A DNA stretch of 64,000 bases. Source: Colletes latitarsis (lineage: Eukaryota > Arthropoda > Insecta > Hymenoptera > Colletidae). The notes beneath the pieces are model-generated. The model had not been told where the DNA came from. It was given only the letters and a program-made list of their open reading frames with translations, and searched no databases. The translations under genes were made by a program, and so were the position numbers. The stretch is from positions 28,771,672 through 28,835,671 of the forward strand of contig NC_135134.1 in assembly GCF_051014445.1 (NCBI RefSeq), read 5' to 3'. This document shows, in pieces, positions 24,676 through 34,356 of the stretch (the stretch's first letter is position 1; each line of letters begins with the position of its first letter).

Positions 24676-27600
24676 TCATCCGCCACGCCGAGGCGGCCGC
24701 CCGCGACGCCTCGCGACCGGGCGACGACCTCGGGCCACCGCACGAGCGCGAGCTTCAGCGCGCCGCTGAAGCTCGCGCTCCCTCCCCGCGGCCTCCTTCT
24801 GCAACATTACGTTCTCGCAGAAGGAGGCCACGGCCCTCCACTTCTCCTCGCTGCCGAGCATGGCGCGCACCACGCCCGGCAGCGAGACATCCCGCCCGAC
24901 GACGCCGACCAGGACACGTCGCTCCCCCTCCCACGCGGGGCATACCTCCAGGGTATGATCCGCCGTGTCCTGCTCAGCGTCGCAGTGGCAGCAACGCGCC
25001 GTCGGCTCCTTCCCTATCCGGCACAGGTATCTTCCGAAGCTGCCATGCCCGGAAAATACCTGTGCCATCCGGTAGGTGAGGCTGCCATGGCCCCTGTCCA
25101 GCCACTCCTTCAGGAGTGGCCGAACCGCCCCGACAGTCCGGTGCCCCGCGGTTGGCAGAGCCAGCCGCTCCTGCCACGCGAGCAACACGGACTGCCGGGC
25201 CTGGCGCTTCAAATCGCCCCAAGCAGGTTCCTGCCCGCCCGGGACCGCCCCCACCCCCGCGCGACGGTCGACGCGGTGCCGGTACATCACCGCGTGCGAC
25301 CGCGCGAGCAGGTCCATGGGCGGCATCCCCGCTAGAACCGTCGCTGCCTCATGTGACATGGTCCGATACCCGCGGACGACCCTGAGCGCCATGCGCCTCT
25401 GCACCCGACGCAGCATAGTCATGCTGCGCCGGGAGGCAGCCAGGTCGTCCGCCCAGACGGGGGCCCCGTATAGGGCCACCGACTGGACCATTGCCACATA
25501 GAGGCGACGAACTCGGCCCGCCGGGCCCCCCAGGTTGGGCAGGATCCGGCCCAGAGCCGCAACCATCCTTTCCAACCGGGGGACCAGGCAGCGGAAATGC
25601 TCCTCGAAACGCCAGTGGCTATCGAGGATCAGCCCCAGATACCTGATCTGGGGCTTCACCTCGATGTCAGCCCCACCCACCCGAATCAGAGGGGGTGGCG
25701 GATCCTGCCGAGGTGAATGAAACGCAATCACCTCGGTCTTATGGACCGCCACCGTCATCCCCATCCCCCTGATCCGGTCGACGACGCGTTGCGACCCCTC
25801 CTCCGCGCGACGCATGGCCGTCCCCCAGTGCGCCCCGACGGCCAGCACCAGTGTGTCATCCGCATAACACACCGTGCTGACGCCGTCGGGGAGGCCGGCC
25901 CGCAACACCGAGTCGTACGCGATGTTCCACAGGAGTGGCCCGAGGACCGACCCCTGCGGAACACCGCAGTACACCTCCCTCCGCATATCACCATCCCGGC
26001 CCGGATACTCGATCCACCTGCCGCGGAGATAATCCCCGACGACCGCCCTGAGACAAGGGGGGACCCGATGATATTCGAGTCCCCTCCTTATCTCTTCCCA
26101 GGGGAGGGTGTTAAAGGCATTGGCAATATCCAAGGATACTGCCAATGCCACCCCTCCCCGGGAGACGGCCGCCCCCGAGAGGGCCCTCACACGACCTATC
26201 GCGTCGATAGTCGATCGGCCCCCCCGGAAACCGAACTGGCAGTCGGCCAGACCGGGATCACCCCGCGACAGGTGCTCGACGAGGCGGGCAGCAATCACCC
26301 GCTCGAAGAGCTTGCCCACCTCGTCGAGGAGACAAATGGGCCGGTATGCGGAGGGAGACTCCGCGGGCCGACCCTCCTTCCGGAGGAGGACCATCCTCGC
26401 CACCTTCCAACTGGGGGGGAATCGCCCGTCCCTCAGGCAGCGGTCGAACAACCGCCTGAGGTCGGCCCCAAGGACGCCCTGGGTCAAGACCCAAACCCGG
26501 CCGGGCACACCATCCGGACCCGGGGCCGTGTTACGAACCCCGAGCCGTCTGATGGCCGCTGCCAGCTCCTCCTGCGTGACCCCCAGCTCGGCCGTCCACT
26601 CCACTGGGACAGCCGCCGCCGCCGGAGGACGCGGTCCCCTCTCCCCAATTGGGAAGAGTGTATTGACCACGTCCTCCAGCAGCCGGGGGTCAAGACCCTC
26701 GGTGACGGGGGGCGCCCACGGGCGGAGCTTATTCAGCACCACCTTATATGGGCGCCCCCATGGATCGTCATCAAGGGTCTGGAGGAGCTCCTTCCATGCC
26801 CGGGTCTTGGCCCGTTTGATGGCGACCTGCAGAGCAACCCGCGCCACGCGGTATGCTCCATACAGGTCATCAGCTGCCCTCGCTCGCGCCACGCCGTCGC
26901 CTGTACGTTGACGACGGCGCGCGCGGGTGTACTGGCGTCGGGCGCGGACAGTCGCGACTCGCAACTCCGCGATCGCGTCCGACCACCAGTACACCGCCCG
27001 GCGAGGAGAAGCCCGCCCGACCCGAGGCATCGCCGCGTCGCAAATACCCGCGACCAATGCTCCGAGCCGGGCGACCTCCTCCTCTATGCTCGGCAACTCG
27101 GCCGCTCCCTGCGGCCAAGTTGCAGCGAGGGCAGCTGCCATCAGGGCGTCCTTGTCCAGGCGCCGAAGCGCCCAGCGGCGTGGTGGGGTGCCACGCAGGC
27201 GGCCGTGTCGGGATGCACTCGCGGCGGCAGAGACCTCCATCCGGATGTACCGGTGATCGGAGAGTGTCTCTGCCCCCGCGACCACGTGCCAACCCGACAC
27301 CATGCGCACGGCGTTGGGGGTCGCGAATCCAACATCCACGATGGACCCCCCATATCGCCGCACGCATGTGTGCTCCGACCCCCGGTTCAATACCCGGAGG
27401 TCGAGCCCCGCCGCCCAATCGCCCAGGATCCCGCCGCGAACGGAGGTCCTGGGGGATCCCCAAGCCACCGACTTGGCATTAAAATCCCCCAGGACCAGCA
27501 CCGGCCGGGCCGCGTAGCGCTGCACGCATGCCGCGACCTCGGCCAAGTACAGCTCGAACGCAGCGTGACCGCTACGGGGCGAAATGTAGCACCCCACCAC

Positions 27601-27858
27601 AGCGACTCCCCCCCAGTCCACGGCGACGAATCCCCGACCGCGCTCCAACAAGGAGAACGGTGGGGACCCGTCGCCCCCTCCCCATACCGTCGCCACCAAG
27701 CCGTCCGCGTCGCCCACCCAATGAGGGTGATCAGGGACGCGGTACGGCTCGGCGGCGACCGCCAGGCCAACCCCCCACTCCGCGAGGACTTGGGACATCA
27801 AGTCCTGTGCCGCGCGGCAGTGGTTGAGGTTGGCCTGGAGGAGGAGGCGGGGCGGCAT
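24676..27858 (-). CDS. ORF2: APE endonuclease-reverse transcriptase polyprotein
   Basis: 1060 aa; nicks target DNA and copies the element RNA from the nicked 3' end (target-primed reverse transcription). Residues 1-210 are an endonuclease/exonuclease/phosphatase domain with N10, E37, Y91, GDFN 124-127, D175 and SDH 200-202. Residues ~210-450 form the R1-type linker (YWWSD near 290, DPWGRPY near 366), the place where TRAS/SART proteins carry a Myb-like DNA-binding segment. Reverse transcriptase spans about 450-750: PGPDG 446-450, SLDIANAF with D577, PQGSVLGP 634-641, YADD 665-668 and RYLGL near 739. A CCHC zinc motif is at C956, C959, H968, C973. The C-terminus RRRGRPPRR (1050-1058) matches an AT-hook core. 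The start is the ATG overlapping the ORF1 stop. No break is seen. Confidence 0.95.
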   Translation of the reverse strand: MPPRLLLQANLNHCRAAQDLMSQVLAEWGVGLAVAAEPYRVPDHPHWVGDADGLVATVWGGGDGSPPFSLLERGRGFVAVDWGGVAVVGCYISPRSGHAAFELYLAEVAACVQRYAARPVLVLGDFNAKSVAWGSPRTSVRGGILGDWAAGLDLRVLNRGSEHTCVRRYGGSIVDVGFATPNAVRMVSGWHVVAGAETLSDHRYIRMEVSAAASASRHGRLRGTPPRRWALRRLDKDALMAAALAATWPQGAAELPSIEEEVARLGALVAGICDAAMPRVGRASPRRAVYWWSDAIAELRVATVRARRQYTRARRRQRTGDGVARARAADDLYGAYRVARVALQVAIKRAKTRAWKELLQTLDDDPWGRPYKVVLNKLRPWAPPVTEGLDPRLLEDVVNTLFPIGERGPRPPAAAAVPVEWTAELGVTQEELAAAIRRLGVRNTAPGPDGVPGRVWVLTQGVLGADLRRLFDRCLRDGRFPPSWKVARMVLLRKEGRPAESPSAYRPICLLDEVGKLFERVIAARLVEHLSRGDPGLADCQFGFRGGRSTIDAIGRVRALSGAAVSRGGVALAVSLDIANAFNTLPWEEIRRGLEYHRVPPCLRAVVGDYLRGRWIEYPGRDGDMRREVYCGVPQGSVLGPLLWNIAYDSVLRAGLPDGVSTVCYADDTLVLAVGAHWGTAMRRAEEGSQRVVDRIRGMGMTVAVHKTEVIAFHSPRQDPPPPLIRVGGADIEVKPQIRYLGLILDSHWRFEEHFRCLVPRLERMVAALGRILPNLGGPAGRVRRLYVAMVQSVALYGAPVWADDLAASRRSMTMLRRVQRRMALRVVRGYRTMSHEAATVLAGMPPMDLLARSHAVMYRHRVDRRAGVGAVPGGQEPAWGDLKRQARQSVLLAWQERLALPTAGHRTVGAVRPLLKEWLDRGHGSLTYRMAQVFSGHGSFGRYLCRIGKEPTARCCHCDAEQDTADHTLEVCPAWEGERRVLVGVVGRDVSLPGVVRAMLGSEEKWRAVASFCENVMLQKEAAGRERELQRRAEARARAVARGRRPVARRRGRPPRRGG

Positions 27859-27860
27859 TA
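27856..27860 (-). promoter_or_regulatory. ORF1/ORF2 stop-start overlap TAATG, element 2
   Basis: TAA of ORF1 and ATG of ORF2 share one A within ATTAATTAATG. Termination-reinitiation is known for the same UAAUG overlap in SART1 and would yield less ORF2 than ORF1. The intact element keeps this junction unchanged from element 1. Confidence 0.8.
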
Positions 27861-29735
27861 ATTAATGGCCGCGCCAGCCTCCTCCCGGCCGTCCGTCCCC
27901 GTAGCACCGTCCACCTCCATGGAGGACGATGCCACCGCCCCCGGCACCGGAGCCGGTGCAGCCCGCCTCTTCCTCTCCTTCCGGGAGGGGGGGGAGCACT
28001 TCTTGCTCCCCACCCTGTGATCGGCTGGCCTCCCCATGTCCGCACACAGCGGGCAGTGGGGGGCCGCCGAGCACTGGCTCGCACGGTGCTCTTTGGCACC
28101 GCAGCGGTAACACTGACCGCTGCGGTCCACCGGCGAGGTGCACCACTGCCTCACGTGCCCCAATTCGAGGCAGCGGTGACACTGGAGCGGGCGCGGCGCG
28201 AGGATTTCCACTCGCGCCGAAACCCACCCCACCAACACCCTCCCGGATTCCGCCACCTTACGGGCGGCGGAGAGGGGGCACCGGGCCCACACCGACCCGA
28301 GGCCGGAGGGCGACCTGCGGATCTCTCCGATCCGCAGCTCCTCCACAGGACAGTCCCCCGCCCTCGCAAGGGCACGGGACACATCCTGTGCGCTGACCGA
28401 GTCGTCCAGCCCACAAACGCGCATCTCCGTGCGCTTCGTGGGCCGGGCGACCCGGACACCTCGCTCGCCCAGCTGCTCCCGGAGCCTCTGGGCGAGACGA
28501 TCCGCCTTCGCACCGCCTTCTGCACCGGGGATCTCCAGCAAGAGACCCCCGGTCACGGCCCTCTTCGCCCTCACGGAGGCGATGCCCAGCTCTTCCAGGG
28601 AGATATTCTCCCTGGCGAGCCGCATCGCCTCCGCGAGGGTCAGGTCGCCCCCCTGCGCAACGGTCAGCGTCACCGCTGCCGTTTTTGGGGGACGACCTGG
28701 TCGTGCCTTCCCGACCTTCGCGGCCTTTACCTTGGCCGCCGCCGGCGGAGGCGGAGGCTGCGGTTGCGAGGCCTTCCTCGCCGCCCGCTTCGCCTTCCGC
28801 CCCACCACCTCACTCCACGCCACCCCCCCTTGGGAGGGTGCCGTGGAGGACGCGACCACCGCGACCACGGGTACACCACCCCCCTTGGGGGTCGCGACCC
28901 GAGGCCCTGGTGCCGCAACGCTGGGCGGAGCCTTCACTCCGCCCTTCTTTGCCTTCCCCGACTGCACCGGAACAGGTCGGGGAGGCACCGCCTTCCTGCT
29001 GACCGCTCTTCCGGCGAGGAGCTCCTCCCGGAAGGCGGCCAGCTTGCCATCAATCATGTCCCCAATCCTCCTCAGAAGATCGTCTTCTGAGGAGGACGGG
29101 GACTTCTTCACGGGTGGAGTGCGGGTGGAGGGGCCCGCGGTGCCCCGCACCACTGCCGCCGCACTCCGCTTATTAACCTCCGCCGAGGGACGCGGCGGTG
29201 GAGGAGGAGGGAGGATGGGAGGGAGGGCCGCGCTGTTCCACAGCGCCTCTGCCCTCCTCCTCCCCTGTCGCTCCTCCTCCAACAGGAGCTGCAGACGGGC
29301 GTTCCGCCCTCTGAGCTCCCGCGCCGCCTCCCTCATTTCCTCCGCCGCGGCCTTCAGAGCCTCCGCGCCACCGCTTTTCTGCCCCTTAAAGGCGCAGGCA
29401 GCGGCGACTTTCTCCACCCGCCTCAGGGACGAGGAGATCCTCTCCGATATCTCCTCGGTCACCTCGTCCCTGAGGCAACTCAGCCTCACCGACGGGCTCA
29501 TCGCCCCGCCCACCTCGACGACGGCCTGCCCCGCCCTCTTCCTCTTAGAGCCTATGAGGCTCCTGGTGGAGGAGAAGGACGAGACTGACGCAGTCTCGTC
29601 GTCCTCCTCCACCTTCCACGAAGCCGGGCCAGGCGCTGGTGGCGGCGCGAGCGCCGTCACTCCAGTCCCAACACCGCCTTCGTCCTCCCCCTCTGACTTA
29701 CCCCGTCCCATCCCCGTTTTAATATTGAACTCCAT
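27858..29735 (-). CDS. ORF1: Gag-like nucleic-acid-binding protein with three zinc knuckles
   Basis: 625 aa; the ORF1 protein of R1-type elements packages element RNA and directs it to the nucleus and target. A Ser/Glu-rich start is followed by a basic KRKR patch (64-67, possible nuclear signal). Residues ~84-165 are rich in charged and Leu/Ala residues and coiled-coil-prone; a Pro-rich stretch follows (172-182). An AT-hook-like motif RPGRPPK lies at 345-351. Residues ~353-515 occupy the place where type I ORF1 proteins have an RRM-like fold. Zinc knuckles: C519-C522-H527-C532, C542-C545-H550-C555 and a longer C561-C564-H573-C580. The tail is basic then acidic and ends in AAIN. The first ATG of the frame is taken as start; M9 is an alternative. 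ORF2 follows with a one-base overlap. Confidence 0.92.
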   Translation of the reverse strand: MEFNIKTGMGRGKSEGEDEGGVGTGVTALAPPPAPGPASWKVEEDDETASVSSFSSTRSLIGSKRKRAGQAVVEVGGAMSPSVRLSCLRDEVTEEISERISSSLRRVEKVAAACAFKGQKSGGAEALKAAAEEMREAARELRGRNARLQLLLEEERQGRRRAEALWNSAALPPILPPPPPPRPSAEVNKRSAAAVVRGTAGPSTRTPPVKKSPSSSEDDLLRRIGDMIDGKLAAFREELLAGRAVSRKAVPPRPVPVQSGKAKKGGVKAPPSVAAPGPRVATPKGGGVPVVAVVASSTAPSQGGVAWSEVVGRKAKRAARKASQPQPPPPPAAAKVKAAKVGKARPGRPPKTAAVTLTVAQGGDLTLAEAMRLARENISLEELGIASVRAKRAVTGGLLLEIPGAEGGAKADRLAQRLREQLGERGVRVARPTKRTEMRVCGLDDSVSAQDVSRALARAGDCPVEELRIGEIRRSPSGLGSVWARCPLSAARKVAESGRVLVGWVSARVEILAPRPLQCHRCLELGHVRQWCTSPVDRSGQCYRCGAKEHRASQCSAAPHCPLCADMGRPADHRVGSKKCSPPSRKERKRRAAPAPVPGAVASSSMEVDGATGTDGREEAGAAIN

Positions 29736-30120
29736 AATATTCCCACGAGCAGGTCGGAAGAAAAGGTCCGCCCGGGCAGAGCCGCCTTACCCGGGTAAGC
29801 CTATATACTCCGGGGGTTCGGCAGGTTCCCCGGAGGTGGTCGCTTGGGATTGGGCCTTCTCCCCCAACCATGCATCCCATCGCCGCGCACCATAGCTTAG
29901 GATTGGAGGGCGATTTTATAGAGTCGCCATACTCGTGGCCCAGGCGGTTAAGCCAAGACCCCCGTTCCTCCTGCCGTCACGTACCATTCACAAAACCAAT
30001 AGGGAATTGTGAATGGGTCGTTGTGACGACCAACAGGAGGCTTACGGTGTGTGTATGACTCGGGTACCCCGGGTTCGTTAAGCCCGTACTGCAGCTGAAA
30101 GGCTGGCAGCCCCTGAGGGA
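29736..30120 (-). promoter_or_regulatory. Element 2 5' UTR (385 nt), likely with internal promoter
   Basis: Non-coding sequence between the 5' junction and the ORF1 ATG, present only in element 2. Non-LTR elements normally carry an internal Pol II promoter here; no diagnostic promoter motif is claimed. It contains a 14-bp palindrome CTTACCCGGGTAAG (29786-29799) and the nested stem described separately. Its 5' end begins CCCTCAGGGGCTGCC in sense orientation and is rich in short self-complementary stretches. I could not establish a ribozyme fold. Confidence 0.7.
29967..30040 (-). other. Three-tier nested stem in the 5' UTR
   Basis: Perfect arms nest around one centre: CCTCCTG (29967-29973) with CAGGAGG (30034-30040), CGTCAC (29975-29980) with GTGACG (30023-30028), and CCATTCACAA (29984-29993) with TTGTGAATGG (30007-30016). 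Together they give 23 pairs over 74 nt with small internal loops and a 13-nt apical loop. An RNA structural element is the simplest reading. Confidence 0.8.
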
Positions 30121-30134
30121 ATCCCAGACATAAC
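30121..30134. repeat. Target-site duplication of element 2, right copy
   Basis: ATCCCAGACATAAC, identical to 24118-24131; the satellite continues as TTGCGTTAGCCTC. Confidence 0.9.
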
Positions 30135-33100
30135 TTGCGTTAGCCTCTAAAATATTTATCGAAACCAGGTTTAATTGACTGTTTTAGTGTGGTACCACTT
30201 TGCTACGTGATCCAAAGCAGAAAAAAGCCAGGATCTGTTCAAGAATTATGTAAAGAATGCGAAAGTATGAGACTGATGAGGGCAAATCCCTGGCCTAAGC
30301 TAGACTTAACATGCGTTATCCTCTAAAATATTGACGGAAACCACGTTTAAATGACAGTTTCAGTGTGGTACCACATTACTACATGATCCAATCCAGAAAA
30401 AGCCCAGGATCTAGCCAACAAGTATGAGAAATATGCGAAAGTATGAGCCTGATGAGGGCAAATCCTAGACCTAACCCAGACCTAACACGCGTTATCCACT
30501 AAAATATTTATCAAGACCAGGTTTAATTGACTCTTTCAGTGTGGTACCACGTTACTACGTGATCCAAACCAGTGGAAGCCTAGGATCTGGCCAACAAGTA
30601 TGAGAAATATGCGAAAGAATGAGCCTGATGAGGGCAAATCCTAGACCTAACCCAGACCTAACACGCGTTATCCTCTAAAATATTTATCAATACCAGGTAT
30701 AATTGACTGTTTCAGTGTGGTACCACATTACTACGTGATCCAAACCAGAAAAAATCCCAGGATCTGTTCAACAAGTATGTGAAAAATACGAAAATATGAC
30801 CCTGATGAAGGCAAATCCCAAAACCTATCCCAGACCTAACTTGCGTTATCCTCTAAAATATTGATCGAAACCAGGTTTAATTGACTGTTTCGGTGTCGTG
30901 CCGCATTACTACGTGATCCAAACCAGAAGAAACCCAGGATCTGTTCCACAAGTATGTGAAGAATGCGAAAGTATGAGTCTGATGAGGGAAAATCCCAGGC
31001 CTAACCTAGAACTAACATGCGTTATCCTCTGAAATATTTATCAAGACCAGGTTTAATTGACTCTTTCAGTGTGGTACCACATTACTACGTGATCCAAACC
31101 AGAAGAAACCCAGGATCTGTTCAACAAGTATGTGAAGAATGCGAAAGTATGAGTCCGATGAGGGCAAATACTAGAACTAACCTAGACCTAACATGTGTAA
31201 TCCTCTAAAATATTGGCGGAACCCAGGTTTAATTGACAGTTTCAGTGTGGTACCACATTACTACGTGATCGAAACCAGAAAAAACCCAGAATCTGTTCAA
31301 GAATTATGTGAAGAATGCGAAAGTATGAGACTGATGAGGGCAAATCCTAGACCTAACAAGTGTAATCCTCTAAAATATTGACGGAAACCAGGTTTAATTG
31401 ACAGTTTCAGAGTGGTAACACATTACTACGTGATCCAATCCAGAAAAAGCCGAGAATCTAGCCAACAAGTATGTGAAAAACGCGAAAGTATGAGCATGAT
31501 GAGGGCAAATCCCAGACCTATCCCAGACATAACTTGCGTTAGCCTCTAAAATATTTATCGAAACCAGGTTTAATTGACTGTTTTAGTGTGGTACCACTTT
31601 GCTATGTGATCCAAAGCAGAAAAAACCCTCGCTCAGGTCAATATGTATGTTAAAACTGCGAAAGGATGACCCTGATGGGGGCAAATCCCTGGCCTAAGCT
31701 AGACCTAACATGCGTTATCCTCTGAAATATTTATCAAGACCAGGTTTAATCGACTGTTTCAGTGTGGTACCACATTACTACGTGATCAAAAACAGAAAAA
31801 ACCCAGGATCTGATCAACAAGTATGTGAAGAATGCGATAGTATGAGTCTGATGAGGGAAAATCCCAGGCCTAACCTAGACCTAATATGCGTTATCCACTA
31901 AAATATTAATCGAAACCAGGTTGAATTGACTGTTTCAGTGTGGTACCACATTACTACGTGATCCAAACCAGAAAAAGCCCAGGATCTAGCCAACAAGAAT
32001 GAGAAATATGCGAAAGTATGACCCTGATGAGGGCAAATCCCAGACCTAACCTAGACTTAACATGTGTTATCCTCTAAAATATTAATCGAATCCAGGTTTA
32101 ATTGACTGTTTCAGTGTGGTACCACTTTACGACGTGATCCAAACGAGAAAAAATCCCAGGATCTGTTCAACAAGTATGTGAAAAACGCGAAAGTATGAGT
32201 CTGATGAGGGAATATCCCAGGCCTAACCTAGACCTAACATGCGTTATCCTCAAAAATATTGATCGAAGCCATGCTTAATCGACTGTTTCAGTGTGGTACC
32301 ACATTACTACGTGATCCAATCCAGAAAAAGCCCAGGATCTAGCCAACAAGTATGAGAAATATGCGAAAGTATGAGCCTGATGAGGGCAAATCATAGACCT
32401 AACCCAGACCTAACACGCGTTATCCTCTAAAATATTTATCAAGACCAGGTTTAAGTGACTCTTTCAGTGTGGTACCACATTACTACGTGATCCAAACCAG
32501 AAGAAACCCAGGATCTGTTCAACAAGTATGTGAAGAATGCGAAAGTATGAGCCTGATGAGGGCAAATCCTAGACCTGGCCCAGACCTAACATGCGTTATC
32601 CTCTGAAATATTTATCAAGACCATGTTTAATTGACTGTTTCAGTGTGGTTCCACATTACTACGTGATCCAAACCAGAAGAAACCCAGGATCTGTTCAACA
32701 AGTATGTGAAAAACGCGAAAGTATGAGCCTGATGAGGGCAAATCTCAGACCTATCCCAGACATAACTTGCGTTATCCCATAAAATATTGATCGAATCCAG
32801 TTTTAATGGACAGTTTTAGTGTGGTACCACTTTACTACGTGATGCAATGCAGAAAAAACCCTCGACCAGGTAAACATGTATGTTAAAACTGCGAAAGTAT
32901 GACCCTGATGACGGCAAATCCCCACCTAACCTAAACCGAACGTCTGTTATCCTCCAAAATATTAATCGAAACCAGGTTTAATCGACTGTTTCAGTGTGGT
33001 ACCACATTACTACGTGATCGAAAACAGAAAAAACCCAGGATCTGTTCAACAAGTATGTGAAGAATGCGAAAGTATGAGTCTGATGAGGGAAAATCCCAGG

Positions 33101-34342
33101 CCTAACCTAGACCTAACATGCGTTATCCACTAAAATATTAATCGAAACCAGGTTGAATTGACTGTTTCAGTGTGGTACCACATTACTACGTGATCCAAAC
33201 CAGAAAAAACCCAGGATATGTTCAACAAGTATGTGAAGAACAAGTATGCGAAAGTACGAGTCTGATGAGGGAAAATTCCTGGCCTAACCTAGTCCTAACG
33301 TGCGTTATCCTCTAAAATATTGATCGTAACCAGGATTAATTGTCGGTTTCAGTGTGGTACCACATTACTACGTGATCCAAACCAGAAAAAGCCCAGGATC
33401 TGTTCAAGAAGTATGTGAAGAATGCGAAAGTATGTGTCTGATGAGGGAAAATTCCTGGCCTAACCTAGCCCTAACGTTCGTTATCCTCTAAAATATTGAT
33501 TGTAACCAGGATTAATTGACTGTTTCAGTGTGGTACCACATTACTACGTGATCCAAACCAGAAAAAGCACAGGATCACTTCAACAAGTTTGTGAAAATCG
33601 CGAAAGTATGAGCCTAATGAGTGCAAATCCCAGACCTGTCCCAGACATTACTTGCGTTATCCTATAAAATATTGATCGAAACCAGGTTCAATTCACTGTT
33701 TCAGTGTGGTTCCACTTTACGACGTGATCCAAACCAGAAAAAATCCCAGGATCTGTTCAACAAGTATGTGAAAAATACGAAAATATGACCCTGACGAGGG
33801 CAAATCCCAGACCTATCCCAGACCTAACTTGCGTTATCCTCTAAAATATTAATCGAATCCAGGTTTAATGGTCTGTTTCAGTGTGGTACCGCATTACTAC
33901 GTGATCGAAACAAGAAAAAACCCAGGATCTGTTCAAGACTTATGTGAAGAATGCGAAAGTATGATACTGATAAGGGCAAATACTAGAACTAACCTAGACC
34001 TAACATGTGTAATCCTCTAAAATATTGGCGGAACCCAGGGTTAATTGACAGTTTCGGTGTGGTACCACATTACTACGTGATCCAATCCAGAAAAAGCCCA
34101 GGATCTAGCCAACAAGTATGAGAAATATGCGAAAGTATGAGCCTGATGAGGGCAAATCCTAGACCTAGCCCAGACATAACATGCGTTATCCTCTAAAATA
34201 TTGACTGAAACCAGGTTTAATGGACTGTTTCAGTGTGGTACCACTTTACTACGTGATCCAAAGCAGAAAAAACCCTCGATCAGGTCGACATGTATGTTAA
34301 AATCGCGAAAGTATGAGCCTAATGAGTGCAAATCCCAGACCT
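30135..34342. repeat. Satellite array between elements 2 and 3
   Basis: About 24 right-type monomers (GAGGGCAAATCC, GATCTGTTCAACAAGTATGTG). It contains an uninterrupted relative of the element 2 site at about 31500-31620 (CCTATCCCAGACATAACTTGCGTTAGCC context) and one of the element 3 site at about 33600-33720. At about 33230-33256 a monomer carries a short internal duplication (GAACAAGTATGCG). No gene. Confidence 0.95.
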
Positions 34343-34352
34343 GTCCCAGACA

Positions 34353-34356
<4 letters not shown>
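34343..34356. repeat. Target-site duplication of element 3, left copy
   Basis: GTCCCAGACATTAC, abutting the poly(T). It is the same monomer position as the element 2 duplication, differing at two bases that are also satellite variants elsewhere in the array. Confidence 0.9.

Larger units (their letters stand above)
24132..30120 (-). mobile_element. Element 2: full-length R1-clade (SART-like) non-LTR retrotransposon
   Basis: A 5989-bp insert on the minus strand. In sense order it has a 385-nt 5' UTR, ORF1 (625 aa), ORF2 (1060 aa) overlapping ORF1 by one base, a 516-nt 3' UTR and a 28-nt poly(A) tail. It is flanked by a perfect 14-bp target-site duplication. Placement in the R1 clade (R1/TRAS/SART) rests on three zinc knuckles in ORF1, an APE-type endonuclease, the linker with WWSD and DPWGRPY, the C-terminal CCHC, the poly(A) tail and a 14-bp duplication like that of R1. 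The TAATG overlap is the SART1 arrangement. Both ORFs are open and all expected catalytic motifs are present, so it may be a recently active copy. Exact family naming needs a database comparison. Confidence 0.93.

Noticed and set aside
25717..27861. 714-codon open frame antisense to ORF2 of element 2 (703 codons in element 1)
   Set aside because: It is rich in Arg, Pro and His, shows no domain, and lies exactly opposite a strongly constrained GC-rich reading frame, where antisense stop codons are rare. Conservation follows from the sense protein.
29801..29810. TATA-like sequence (GAGTATATAG on the minus strand) about 65 nt before the ORF1 ATG
   Set aside because: It lies inside the transcribed 5' UTR of the full-length element, whose promoter should be near its 5' end. 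A single short match in this context is not enough to call a promoter.
28429..29895. 488-codon open frame antisense to ORF1
   Set aside because: Same reason: low-complexity Ala/Arg/Ser/Pro composition opposite a GC-rich ORF, no recognisable motif.
30060..30118. tRNA-like or SINE-like B-box (GGTTCGTTAAG) near the 5' end of element 2
   Set aside because: The match to a Pol III B-box is incomplete, there is no properly spaced A-box, and no cloverleaf could be drawn. It is part of the 5' UTR.
18287..30120. One composite element with terminal inverted repeats instead of two retrotransposons
   Set aside because: Each half has its own poly(A) tail, its own target-site duplication and a different 5' end, so they are two separate insertions lying tail to tail.
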